Part shown: positions 1 to 9,803 of the stretch, piece by piece
Position numbering within the stretch: the first letter of the stretch is position 1
Layout of the letters: the number at the start of each line of letters is the position of its first letter
Assembly: GCF_020567705.1 (NCBI RefSeq)
Contig: NZ_JAJDJU010000011.1
Location: forward strand, 42,146 to 106,145
Length of the DNA: 64,000 bases
Reading direction: 5' to 3'
Source of the DNA: Acidocella sp. KAb 2-4
GTDB lineage: Bacteria; Pseudomonadota; Alphaproteobacteria; Acetobacterales; Acetobacteraceae
Notes under the pieces: generated by a model
What the model was told of the DNA's origin: nothing
Database searches by the model: none
Seen by the model: only the letters and a program-made list of their open reading frames with translations
Made by a program: the position numbers and the translations under genes

Positions 1-506
1 CCGCCCAGGCTTTCGCCTCTTCGGCCCGGCTGCTCAAGGCCGGGGCTGATATGGTGAAGCTGGAAGGCGGTGCGCCGATGGTGGAGACCGTTGCCTTCCT
101 CTCGCGCCGGGCGATCCCGGTCTGCGCGCATATCGGCCTGACGCCACAGCATGTGCGACAGCTTGGCGGCTTCAAGCGCCAAGGCAAAACGCCGGACGCC
201 GCCGCCAAGCTGATTGAAGACGCCCACGCCCTGACCGAGGCCGGGGCGCGCATGGTGCTGATGGAGGCCATCCCCGCGGAGCTCGCCGCCGAGATCACCC
301 GCCAGCTCACGGTGCCGACCATCGGCATCGGCGCCGGGCCGGGCACCGATGGCCAGGTGCTAGTGATGCATGACGTGTTGGGGCTGAACCCCGACCGCGC
401 CCCGGGCTTCGCCAAGCGCTATCTCGATGGCGCCGATCTGGTGCGGACCGCCCTCGCCCAATATGCCGAGGAGGTGCGCGGCGGCAGCTTCCCGCCCGCG
501 GGCTAG
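1..506 (+). CDS. panB: 3-methyl-2-oxobutanoate hydroxymethyltransferase, C-terminal part
   Basis: The start of the gene lies outside the window; the frame is open from base 3 and gives 167 residues before the TAG at 504-506. PanB transfers a hydroxymethyl group from 5,10-methylenetetrahydrofolate to 2-oxoisovalerate, the first committed step of pantothenate and CoA synthesis. The visible part holds the conserved stretches of the (beta/alpha)8 barrel: VKLEGG, AHIGLTPQ, the VLMEAIPAE region with its catalytic glutamate, and the IGIGAGPGTDGQVLV substrate-phosphate region. It ends head to head with bfr, three bases from the bfr stop. Identity is clear; the N-terminal third cannot be judged. Confidence 0.95.
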   Translation, partial: AQAFASSARLLKAGADMVKLEGGAPMVETVAFLSRRAIPVCAHIGLTPQHVRQLGGFKRQGKTPDAAAKLIEDAHALTEAGARMVLMEAIPAELAAEITRQLTVPTIGIGAGPGTDGQVLVMHDVLGLNPDRAPGFAKRYLDGADLVRTALAQYAEEVRGGSFPPAG

Positions 507-508
507 CC

Positions 509-997
509 CTACGCCGATTCGCCGCCCAATTCGCCCAGCCGGCTGGCCATGTAACGCTCGACGCCGATCCGGGCGATGACGTCGTTCTGCGTCTCGAGAA
601 AGTCGATATGGCCCTCCTCGCTGGAGAGCAGCGTCTCGAACAGGTCGCGGGTGACGAAATCCTTGACCGCGTTGGCGTGGAACGCGGCTTCGACATAGAG
701 GCTGCGGGCTTCCATCTCGGCGCGCAGATCGTTGCCGATGATCTCGCCCACATCGCTGCCGATATGCAGCTTGCCCAGCGTCTGCATGCTGGGGCTGCCT
801 TCGAGGAACAGGATGCGGGCGATGATGATATCCGCGTGGCGCATTTCCTCGATCGACTCAGCGCGCCATTTATCGGCCAGTTTCTTGATGCCCCAATTAT
901 CCAGCAGCCGATAATGCAGCCAATACTGGTTCACGGCCGTCAACTCGTGCTTCAGGGCTTCGTTGAGATAGCCTACGACTTTTGCATCCCCTTTCAT
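509..997 (-). CDS. bfr: bacterioferritin
   Basis: A 162-residue four-helix-bundle iron store of normal family length. All ferroxidase ligands are at the canonical positions: E18, E51, H54, E94, E127 and H130. M52, the haem ligand shared between two subunits of the 24-mer, is also present, so this is a haem-type bacterioferritin rather than a Dps or a plain ferritin. It oxidises Fe(II) and stores it as a mineral core in the cytoplasm. The gene follows ftsH after 68 bases that contain a strong stem-loop without a T-run, so it may be partly cotranscribed with ftsH. A GGAG lies upstream of the ATG. No bacterioferritin-associated ferredoxin is seen nearby. Confidence 0.96.
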   Translation of the reverse strand: MKGDAKVVGYLNEALKHELTAVNQYWLHYRLLDNWGIKKLADKWRAESIEEMRHADIIIARILFLEGSPSMQTLGKLHIGSDVGEIIGNDLRAEMEARSLYVEAAFHANAVKDFVTRDLFETLLSSEEGHIDFLETQNDVIARIGVERYMASRLGELGGESA

Positions 998-1032
998 CTC
1001 GCCGCATCTCCTATGGGCTTTGATGGGAGGCC

Positions 1033-1056
1033 GCGCCCGCCTGGCTTGGCGGGCGC
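1033..1056. repeat. perfect 9-bp inverted repeat between ftsH and bfr
   Basis: GCGCCCGCC at 1033-1041 and its exact complement at 1048-1056 enclose a 6-base loop. No T-run follows on either strand, so it is not a typical intrinsic terminator. It may be an mRNA-stabilising or processing hairpin at the end of the ftsH message. Confidence 0.5.
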
Positions 1057-1065
1057 AGCGGAAAG

Positions 1066-2973
<1,908 letters not shown>

Positions 2974-3088
2974 CTAGACTAGTCCATTCTTCCTTGCTTA
3001 CGCGGCCACGCGGCCAAAGCGGCGCCGTTCATTGCCGCTAGATATGCATTCTGCACCGTTTTCCCATATGTGCAAAAATAAAATGCCC

Positions 3089-4243
3089 TCATGCAGCGAA
3101 TGGATAAGCCGTAACCGGCAGTTGTGGCGAAAACCAGACCGGGGCGGGAAACAGAATGTGACCGCCGCCGCCGCGCAGGGCAGGCATGGCGCGCAACACG
3201 AGGCTCGGCAGGCCACGATAGCCGCGGAACATCGCCGCCTCCGCCCCCAGCGCGCCCAATCTCATGCCCGGCGCGGCGTCGCGCAGGATGAAGCGGCCAT
3301 CCCAGCGCGCACCGGGCCCGGCCGCCACGGGCGGGGCGCAGGCGGCGGCTTCGCGCGCCAGCAGCCAGCCGGGGCCGAGCCGCCCTGCCGGGGCGATGCG
3401 CACCCCGCCCAGCGTGGCCGGGCGCAGCCGCGCCGCCAGCGTCGCCAAATTGGCCTGGCGCGGCGGATAGAGCGCGCCGCCAAGGCTGCGGATCAGCGCC
3501 GCCAGCGCGGCGGGCGGCGCTGCGGCGGCATCCAGCACGGCGAACCCCTCGGGCCGCAGCAGCGCATGGCGGGCCAGGAAGGCCGCCGCCGCCTGCTCAC
3601 GCGCTACCCGCGCCGCAGGATCCGCCGGGGCCTGCCCCAGCCCGGCTTGGCGGATGCGTACGCGCTCGAATTTTTCCGCCTGGTTGGACGGGTCCTCGAC
3701 CCACGCCATCCCCTGCCGGCGCAGATAATCGCGCAATTCGGCGGGGCGGATGCCCAGCAGCGGACGCAATAGCAGGACCTGCTCGCGCGCGCTCCAGGCG
3801 CTCATGCCCTCGAGCCCGCCCTGCCCGCGCGCCGCGCGCATCGCCACGGTCTCCTCCTGGTCGGCGGCGTGATGTCCGAGCAGCAAATGCAGATACCCGG
3901 CATCAAACGCCGCTCGCGCCAGCGCGGCGTAACGCGCCTCGCGCGCCGCGCGTTGCAGCCCCGCGCCGCGCGGCAAGCCCGCGAGGGTGAGAATTTTGCA
4001 GGCGATCCCGCGCGCGCTCAGGCGGCTCGCGGTGAGCGCTGCCTCGGCCGCCGACTCGGCCCGCAGCCCATGATCGACGATCAGCGCCAGCAGGCGCCCG
4101 CCCTGGACGGCGCAGAATTCCTGGGTCAGCAGCGCCAGGGCGGTGCTGTCGGCGCCGCCCGACACCGCCACCGCCAAGCGCGGCGCCGCGCCAAACGGCC
4201 CCAGCCGCGCCAGCGCCGCGTTGAACGCCGCCCTTACTGGCAA
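3089..4243 (-). CDS. tilS: tRNA(Ile)-lysidine synthase
   Basis: TilS attaches lysine to C34 of the CAU-anticodon tRNA-Ile using ATP, so that the tRNA reads AUA. The PP-loop motif SGGADS is at residues 28-33, followed by the DHGLR and GHHAADQEET segments typical of the N-type ATP pyrophosphatase fold. The C-terminal substrate-binding part is alanine/arginine-rich and diverged. Length (384 aa) is normal for alphaproteobacteria. The only start that leaves the PP-loop intact is a TTG at 4241-4243, inside the last codons of cpoB, giving a 10-base overlap and probable translational coupling. Confidence 0.93.
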   Translation of the reverse strand: MPVRAAFNAALARLGPFGAAPRLAVAVSGGADSTALALLTQEFCAVQGGRLLALIVDHGLRAESAAEAALTASRLSARGIACKILTLAGLPRGAGLQRAAREARYAALARAAFDAGYLHLLLGHHAADQEETVAMRAARGQGGLEGMSAWSAREQVLLLRPLLGIRPAELRDYLRRQGMAWVEDPSNQAEKFERVRIRQAGLGQAPADPAARVAREQAAAAFLARHALLRPEGFAVLDAAAAPPAALAALIRSLGGALYPPRQANLATLAARLRPATLGGVRIAPAGRLGPGWLLAREAAACAPPVAAGPGARWDGRFILRDAAPGMRLGALGAEAAMFRGYRGLPSLVLRAMPALRGGGGHILFPAPVWFSPQLPVTAYPFAA

Positions 4244-5121
4244 CCGGCGTGTTTGCTGAGCGCGTCGATGCGCGGCTTCATCCCCGCCGGCGGGGTGGGG
4301 AAATTGCTGTTGAGCGAGGCCAGCGTGTCACAGGCCGCCTCGTTCTGGCCAATCGAGGAGAGCGAGCTGGCGAGACCGAACAGCGATTGCGGCGCGTAGC
4401 TGCCGTTGCGGTTCATGTTGTAGGTGTTGTCGAAGGCGATCGCCGCGTCCTGCGGCTTGCCTTGCGCCGCCAGAGATTGCGCGACCAGATATTGCGCGCG
4501 GTAAGCCTCGGGCGCCTGCTTGTTCTGCGTTACGATACCCTGGGCGAGGCTTTGCGCGGCGGCGTAATTCTTGCTCGCATAGGCCTGTTCCGCCGCCTTT
4601 AGCGCGTCGCGCGGGGAGGACGGCGCGGCCGCGGGCGGGGTTGCCGGCGCGGCGGGGGCGCTCAGCGTCTGCGGGCCACCCGCTTGCGGCGCGGTGGTGG
4701 CCCCAGCCGCGCCCCCGGCGCCGCCCATCTGGAATTTGAGGTCGCCGATTTCCTTCTCGGTGGCGTCGTGCTGGGTGTTCACCTGGTTCTGCAACTGGTC
4801 CACCCGACCGCTCAGATCCTGCACCTGCTGCTGCAATTGCTGAACCTGGTTGAGCAGATTGGCCACCAGCCCCTGGCTGGAGCCGCCGTTGCCGCCACCA
4901 CCGCCGCTATAGGCGGGCGGCGGCGGGGCCGCGTTGCCGCCCAGCGCGGAGCTGCCATTACCGCCGCCGCTCGACTGCAACTGCTGCACCTGCGCCTGCA
5001 ACTGGTCGATCTCATTTTGCAGGGCAATGCCTTCCTGGCTCTGAATCATGGGCTGGGCCAGCGCCGGCGCGAGCGGCGCCAGCGCGGCGAGAGTGGCAAG
5101 GGCGAGAAGTTTATGGCGCAT
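4234..5121 (-). CDS. cpoB: Tol-Pal system coordinator CpoB/YbgF
   Basis: A periplasmic protein of 295 residues that links outer-membrane constriction (Tol-Pal) with septal peptidoglycan synthesis. A cleavable signal peptide ends near ALAQPM. Two glutamine-rich coiled-coil segments (QNEIDQLQAQVQQLQ and LLNQVQQLQQQVQDLSGRV) separated by a Gly/Asn/Pro-rich linker correspond to the trimerisation domain. The C-terminal part (from about residue 170) has TPR repeats (LKAAEQAYASKNYAAAQ and following). I start at the ATG at 5119-5121, which has a GGTGGA upstream and gives a proper signal peptide; a TTG 24 bases upstream is less likely. The low-complexity linker is longer than in E. coli. Confidence 0.92.
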   Translation of the reverse strand: MRHKLLALATLAALAPLAPALAQPMIQSQEGIALQNEIDQLQAQVQQLQSSGGGNGSSALGGNAAPPPPAYSGGGGGNGGSSQGLVANLLNQVQQLQQQVQDLSGRVDQLQNQVNTQHDATEKEIGDLKFQMGGAGGAAGATTAPQAGGPQTLSAPAAPATPPAAAPSSPRDALKAAEQAYASKNYAAAQSLAQGIVTQNKQAPEAYRAQYLVAQSLAAQGKPQDAAIAFDNTYNMNRNGSYAPQSLFGLASSLSSIGQNEAACDTLASLNSNFPTPPAGMKPRIDALSKHAGCQ

Positions 5122-5172
5122 GGATATTCCACCAATGAAGAGCAATTTGCCCCGGTATAACCGCTACCCCCC

Positions 5173-5210
5173 AAAAACAAAACCGGCGGCCCCCATATGG
5201 GCACCGCCGG
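5173..5210 (-). terminator. intrinsic terminator after pal
   Basis: On the minus strand CCGGCGG pairs with CCGCCGG, with further C-G pairs around a small ATAT loop, and is followed directly by TTTTGTTTTT. It sits between pal and cpoB, so part of the pal message should end here and cpoB-tilS would depend on read-through or a separate promoter. Confidence 0.85.
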
Positions 5211-5256
5211 CGGTAATTTTCACGCGCTCCGGCTTACGCCGGAAGGCGGCTGAAGA

Positions 5257-5754
5257 TTACTTGCAGTTCTGCGGGTTGAAGCCAACCACGGAGGTGATGG
5301 CGTTACGGTTCTGCTGGTAGGAAGCCTCGTCGTTACCAGCGGCAACCGGGCAGTCCTTACCATAGGAGATGGTCTGGATGCGGGAAGCGGCCACGCCCTG
5401 GGCGACCAGGTCGTCGCGGGCATGGTCGGCACGGCGCTTGGCCAGAGCCAGGTTGTAGGTCTCGGTGCCGCGCTCGTCGGCGTTACCCGCCACCAGCACG
5501 TTCACGGAGGGGTACTTCTGCAGCCAAGCGGCCTGCTTGCCCAGCGTGGCCTGGGCATCGCTGCTCAGGTTGGACTTGTCGAACGCGAAGAACACGCGAT
5601 CGCCAACGTTGGCGACCAGGTCCTGCTCGCTGCCGGGAGCCGGCCCAGTAGCCTCGGCGCCAGTGCCGCCGGTCGCGGCAGTGTTGGCGTTATTGGAGGA
5701 GCAGGCTGCCAGCAGGGCGAGGCCGGCGAAAGCGCCCAGAGCTTTGAGTTTCAT
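5257..5754 (-). CDS. pal: peptidoglycan-associated lipoprotein Pal
   Basis: An outer-membrane lipoprotein (165 aa) that binds peptidoglycan through a C-terminal OmpA-like domain and works with TolB. The lipobox LAAC places the acylated cysteine at residue 18. The OmpA signature appears as GNADERGTETYNLALAKRRA, close to the classical Pal sequence. Length is normal. cpoB follows after a terminator. tolQ, tolR, tolA and tolB are not upstream, where pheS is divergent instead, so the tol genes must lie elsewhere. Confidence 0.97.
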   Translation of the reverse strand: MKLKALGAFAGLALLAACSSNNANTAATGGTGAEATGPAPGSEQDLVANVGDRVFFAFDKSNLSSDAQATLGKQAAWLQKYPSVNVLVAGNADERGTETYNLALAKRRADHARDDLVAQGVAASRIQTISYGKDCPVAAGNDEASYQQNRNAITSVVGFNPQNCK

Positions 5755-6066
5755 GAGATTAACCTATCCCTGTCCGAAGAGGAAATACGAGCGATTTAGT
5801 CGAGTGATGAGGCCGCGCAGCCGGTTTGGTTGCGCTCACCGCATCGGCCATACTCTTCTCCGGCGCCAAGGGTCAAGCGGGATGATCATGCATTTTCAAC
5901 GTGTTCATGCGCTTTTCCTGCAAAGCCGAATTTTCTGGTAGGCTGTTGAGATTATGTAACACCTTACGAAGCTGTAGGGGGGCGCTACTGCGCCGCCAAG
6001 GCCGCGCCCAGGCGCTTGACATTTGCCCCGCGCCGCTGTCTGCCCTGAGCGCGGAAACTGGGATGA
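5755..6066. other. pal/pheS divergent intergenic region
   Basis: This 312-base stretch separates two divergent genes. It is visibly richer in A+T than the coding regions around 5880-5970. A hairpin-forming segment is present at 5814-5834 (GCGCAGCCGG / GGTTGCGC arms). A TTGACA at 6016-6021 has no good -10 partner, so I do not call a pheS promoter. I found no tRNA, no phenylalanine-rich leader peptide and no conserved reading frame. Confidence 0.5.
5847..5876 (-). promoter_or_regulatory. candidate sigma-70 promoter for pal
   Basis: On the minus strand TTGACC (5871-5876) and TATGGC (5847-5852) are separated by 18 bases. The start point would be near 5840, leaving about 85 bases before the pal ATG. 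The -10 box is poor, so this is only a candidate. Confidence 0.35.
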
Positions 6067-7140
6067 ATGCAGATGTTAGGCGATGATTTGAAGAGTTTGC
6101 TGGATGGCGCGCTGCGCGAGATCGGCACCGCCGACGCCGAGGGACTCGAGGCCCTGCGCGTCTCCCTGCTGGGCAAAAACGGCTCCGTGACAACTCTGTT
6201 AAAATCGCTCGGCGGCATGGATCCCGAGGCCCGGAAGGCCGCCGGCACCCAGATTAACCTGCTGAAAACGCAGATCACCGACGCGATTTCCGCGCGCCGC
6301 GCGACGCTCGACGAAGCCGCCCTGGCCGCCAGACTCGCCGCCGAACGCATCGACGTGACGCAGCCCCCGCGCCCGGAGCCGCAAGGCGCGATCCACCCGC
6401 TCAGCCGCACGACCGAGGAGATCGCCGCGATTTTCGGCGCCATGGGCTTCGCCATCAAGGACGGGCCGGATATCGAGAGCGACTGGAACAATTTCTCCGC
6501 CCTCAACATCCCCGCGCATCACCCGGCGCGGGCGATGATGGACACGTTTTACCTAACCGCCCAGCCGAACGAACGCCCGGCCGTGCTGCGCACCCATACC
6601 TCGCCGGTGCAGATCCGCACGATGCTGAACGAGCGCCCGCCGATCCGCATCATCGTGCCCGGCCGCACCTTCCGCGCCGATCATGACGCCACACACAGCC
6701 CGATGTTCCACCAATGCGAGGGGCTGGTGATCGAGGAGGGCATCACGCTTGCCCATCTCAAGGGCTGTCTGTCGGACTTCCTATCGGCTTTCTTCGGTGT
6801 GCCGAACCTGCCGGTGCGCCTGCGCGCCTCTTATTTCCCCTTCACCGAGCCCTCGATGGAGGTGGATATCGGCTGGAGCCGGAAGACCGGCGAGATCGGC
6901 GGCGGCACGGATTGGCTGGAGATCGGCGGCTCCGGCATGGTGCACCCCAACGTGCTCGCCAATTGCGGCATCGACCCGCGCAAATATCAGGGCTTCGCCT
7001 TTGGCGTCGGGCTGGAGCGCATCACCATGCTCAAGCACGGCATCAATGATCTGCGCTTGTTTTATGAAAGCGATGTGCGCTGGCTGCGCCATTACGGTTT
7101 CTCTCCGCTCACCCCCGCCAGCCTGCATGAGGGGATTTAA
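6067..7140 (+). CDS. pheS: phenylalanine--tRNA ligase alpha subunit
   Basis: The catalytic subunit of the (alpha-beta)2 class II synthetase. It has an N-terminal coiled coil (about 1-90) and the aminoacylation core with motif 2 (FRADHDATHSPMFHQCEG) and motif 3 (GFAFGVGLERITMLKHGI). Length is normal. Two in-frame ATGs (6067 and 6073) are possible; a GGGA at 6060-6063 is better spaced for 6073. The stop is three bases before pheT, so the two are cotranscribed. No attenuator with a phenylalanine-rich leader was found upstream. Confidence 0.97.
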   Translation: MQMLGDDLKSLLDGALREIGTADAEGLEALRVSLLGKNGSVTTLLKSLGGMDPEARKAAGTQINLLKTQITDAISARRATLDEAALAARLAAERIDVTQPPRPEPQGAIHPLSRTTEEIAAIFGAMGFAIKDGPDIESDWNNFSALNIPAHHPARAMMDTFYLTAQPNERPAVLRTHTSPVQIRTMLNERPPIRIIVPGRTFRADHDATHSPMFHQCEGLVIEEGITLAHLKGCLSDFLSAFFGVPNLPVRLRASYFPFTEPSMEVDIGWSRKTGEIGGGTDWLEIGGSGMVHPNVLANCGIDPRKYQGFAFGVGLERITMLKHGINDLRLFYESDVRWLRHYGFSPLTPASLHEGI

Positions 7141-7143
7141 GGC

Positions 7144-9600
7144 ATGAAATTTTCTCTTTCCTGGTTGAAGACCTGGCTCGATACCGACGCCTCTCTCGAC
7201 GAGATCACCACCGCGCTTTCGGCCATCGGGCTGGAGGTGGAAGGGGTGGAGAACAAGGCGGAGACGCTGAAACCCTTCGTGATCGCCGAGATCGTGGAGG
7301 CCGTGCCGCACCCGAACGCCGACAAGCTGCGCGTCTGCCGCGTGAATGCGGGCGGGGATGAGCGCAGCATCGTCTGCGGCGCGCCGAATGCCCGCACCGG
7401 ACTGAAAGTGGTGATGGCCCCGCCGGGCGCCTATGTGCCGGGCAGCGGCATCACCATCAAGGTGGGCGAGATCCGCGGCCAGAAATCCGAGGGCATGCTG
7501 ACCAGCTACCGCGAGCTGGGGCTGGAGGGCGATGCCGACGGCATTATCGAACTTCCCGCCGACGCCCCGGTGGGCGCGCATTTCGCGCAATGGGCCGGGC
7601 TGGATGAGCCGGTGATCGAGATCGCCATCACCCCCAACCGGGGCGACGCGCTGGCCGTGCGCGGCATCGCGCGCGACCTCGCCGCCGCCGGGCTGGGGCG
7701 GCTGAAACCATTCACCGCGCCCGCGATCCAGGCCGAGGGCGCCTCCGCCATCGTCTGGAAAAACGAGTTCCCCGAGGCCTGTCCCTGGGTCCTGGGCCGC
7801 ACCGTGCGCGGCGTGAAAAACGGCCCCAGCCCCGCTTGGCTGCAGCAACGGCTGGAATCCATCGGGTTGCGCCCGATCAACACCCTGGTCGATATCACCA
7901 ATTTCTTCACCTACGACCTTGGCCGACCTCTGCATGTATTTGATATTAAAAAACTTTCTAGCAACACCCTGACCCTGCGGCGCGGCCAGGAGGGCGATGT
8001 GTTCCCCGGCCTGCACGGCAAGGAGATCCGCCCCGGCGCCGAGGATTGCGTGATCGCCGACGCCGCGGGGGCGCAATCCCTCGCCGGGATCACCGGCGGC
8101 GAGGGCACGGGCTGCGACGATGCCACCACCGAGGTGTTCATCGAATGCGCGCTGTTCGACCGCGTGAAGATCGCGCAGACCGGCCAGCGCAGCGGCATCT
8201 TCTCCGATGCCCGCCAGCGCTTCGAGCGCGGTATCGACAGCCAAGCCCTGCCTGAGTTCCTCGACGCCGCCACCGCGATGGTGCTGCAACTCTGCGGCGG
8301 CACCGCCAGCGGCGTGACCGAGGCGGGCGCGCGGCCGGAATGGACCCGCGAGGCCAGGCTGCGCTTTGAGCGCATCCGCAGCTTCGGCGGCTCGGAGATC
8401 ACGGCCAGCGAGGCGGTGTCGTCGCTGGAGCGGCTGGGCTTCGCCGTGCAGGCGCAGGACGAGCATTCCGTGACCGTGGCGGTGCCGAGCTGGCGCAACG
8501 ACGTGGCGCAGCCCCAGGCGCTGGACCAGGCGCCCGACCTGCCCGGCGCGCAAGCCGCGGCCGAGGGCGCGGCCGAGATCGAGCCGGAGGTGGATCTGAT
8601 CGAGGAGGTGCTGCGCCTGAAAGGGCTGGACGCCATCCCCGCCCTCTCCCTGCCCAACGCGGCGGTTGTCCCCGCGCCCATCCTCACTGCCAAACAGGCG
8701 CGCACGGCGCTGGCTCGGCGCGTATTGGCGGCGCGCGGGATGCTGGATTGCGTGACATTCTCCTTCACCGACGACGCCGCCTGCGCGCTGTTTGGCGATA
8801 CGCCGGAGAGCCTGCGTCTGGCCAACCCGATCGCGGCTGACCTGAACCAGATGCGCCCCACCCCGCTGGTCACGCTCTGCCAAGCCGGGGCGCGCAATGT
8901 GGCGCGCGGCTTTGGCGCGTTCGGGCTGTTCGAGATCGGCCCAGCCTATGCCGCCGACCGCTCCCAGGCCCTGGTGGCGGCCGGGCTGCGCGTGGGCGAG
9001 ACCCCGCTCTCAGCCCTCGCCCCCGCCCGGCGCTATGACGCGCTGGACGCCAAGGCCGACGCCCTGGCCGTGCTGGCCGCGCTCGGCGTGCCGCTGGACG
9101 CGGTGACCACCAGCGCGGGCGGGCCGGATTATTACCACCCCGGCCAGTCGGGCGCGCTGATGCAGGGGCCGAAGACCGTGCTGGCCCGCTTCGGCACGCT
9201 GCACCCCAGCCTGTGCGCCAAGCTCGACCTGCCGCTGGGCAGCGTGGCGTTCGAGATTTTGCTCGACGCCATTCCCGAGCCGAAGAAGCGCAAGAAAGCC
9301 GCCCCCGCCCTGCCGCCCTTCCAGCCGCTGCGGCGCGACTTCGCCTTCCTGGTGCCCGAGACCACCCCGGCCGAGACCGTGCTGCGCGCCGCCAAGGGCG
9401 CCGAGCGCAACCTCATCTCCGGTGTGGCGCTGTTCGACCGCTACCAGGGCAAGGGCGTGCCGGAGGGCATGGTGTCGCTGGCGATCGCGGTGACGCTGCA
9501 ACCGGCGGAGAAGAGCCTGACCGATGCCGAGATTGAGGCCGTCTGCGCCAAAATCGTGGCCGAGGTGGGCAAGAAGGCGGGTGGCACGCTGCGCGGTTAA
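7144..9600 (+). CDS. pheT: phenylalanine--tRNA ligase beta subunit
   Basis: An 818-residue editing and tRNA-binding subunit. Visible domains: an EMAP-II-like tRNA-binding domain (about 40-150), B3/B4 editing domain, B5, a degenerate catalytic-like domain and a C-terminal anticodon-binding FDX-ACB domain (FQPLRRDFAFLV to the end). The B5 region carries an Ala/Pro/Glu-rich insertion of about 28 residues (near 455-482) between the SWRNDV and VDLIEEVLRL blocks, which are adjacent in most homologues as I know them. The final TAA shares bases with the stop of the convergent small gene at 9597. Confidence 0.96.
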   Translation: MKFSLSWLKTWLDTDASLDEITTALSAIGLEVEGVENKAETLKPFVIAEIVEAVPHPNADKLRVCRVNAGGDERSIVCGAPNARTGLKVVMAPPGAYVPGSGITIKVGEIRGQKSEGMLTSYRELGLEGDADGIIELPADAPVGAHFAQWAGLDEPVIEIAITPNRGDALAVRGIARDLAAAGLGRLKPFTAPAIQAEGASAIVWKNEFPEACPWVLGRTVRGVKNGPSPAWLQQRLESIGLRPINTLVDITNFFTYDLGRPLHVFDIKKLSSNTLTLRRGQEGDVFPGLHGKEIRPGAEDCVIADAAGAQSLAGITGGEGTGCDDATTEVFIECALFDRVKIAQTGQRSGIFSDARQRFERGIDSQALPEFLDAATAMVLQLCGGTASGVTEAGARPEWTREARLRFERIRSFGGSEITASEAVSSLERLGFAVQAQDEHSVTVAVPSWRNDVAQPQALDQAPDLPGAQAAAEGAAEIEPEVDLIEEVLRLKGLDAIPALSLPNAAVVPAPILTAKQARTALARRVLAARGMLDCVTFSFTDDAACALFGDTPESLRLANPIAADLNQMRPTPLVTLCQAGARNVARGFGAFGLFEIGPAYAADRSQALVAAGLRVGETPLSALAPARRYDALDAKADALAVLAALGVPLDAVTTSAGGPDYYHPGQSGALMQGPKTVLARFGTLHPSLCAKLDLPLGSVAFEILLDAIPEPKKRKKAAPALPPFQPLRRDFAFLVPETTPAETVLRAAKGAERNLISGVALFDRYQGKGVPEGMVSLAIAVTLQPAEKSLTDAEIEAVCAKIVAEVGKKAGGTLRG

Positions 9601-9803
9601 CCCCGCGCGCCCCGCAACGCGAACACACGCAGCGCCGAGGCCAAGGGCTGGCCCTCGGCGCGCGCGGCATCCAGCCGGGTGACCAGGCCCGAGAGCGCCA
9701 CGCCCTCGCGCCCGGCGATCTCTTCCAACACCGCCCAGAACTCCGGCTCCAGCGCCACCGAGGTGCGATGGCCGGAGAGCGCGAAACTACGTTTCTCCAG
9801 CAT
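9597..9803 (-). CDS. small ribbon-helix-helix domain protein
   Basis: A 68-residue protein beginning MLEKRSFALSGHRTSV, which resembles the ribbon-helix-helix (RHH_4-like) proteins of alphaproteobacteria: one beta strand that could pair in a dimer, then two helices (EPEFWAVLEEIAGREG, ALSGLVTRLDAARA). Such dimers usually bind DNA. I start at the ATG at 9801-9803; this overlaps the last 17 bases of hpnN, so the protein is probably translated from the yggT-hpnN message. Target genes are unknown. No toxin partner lies beside it. Confidence 0.75.
   Translation of the reverse strand: MLEKRSFALSGHRTSVALEPEFWAVLEEIAGREGVALSGLVTRLDAARAEGQPLASALRVFALRGARG

Noticed and set aside
1033..1056. Intrinsic terminator after ftsH
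   Set aside because: The stem is perfect but no T-run follows on either strand; recorded only as an inverted repeat.
3001..3088. ftsH heat-shock (sigma-32) promoter
   Set aside because: No CTTGAA/CCCCAT-like pair at proper spacing on the minus strand. TTGCAC near 3075 lacks a good -10.
5901..6066. pheST attenuator or T-box
   Set aside because: No phenylalanine-rich leader peptide, no T-box sequence and no terminator hairpin in front of pheS.
6781..8883. 700-codon open frame antisense to pheS/pheT
   Set aside because: Low-complexity composition, no motif, no ribosome site; pheT is intact on the other strand.
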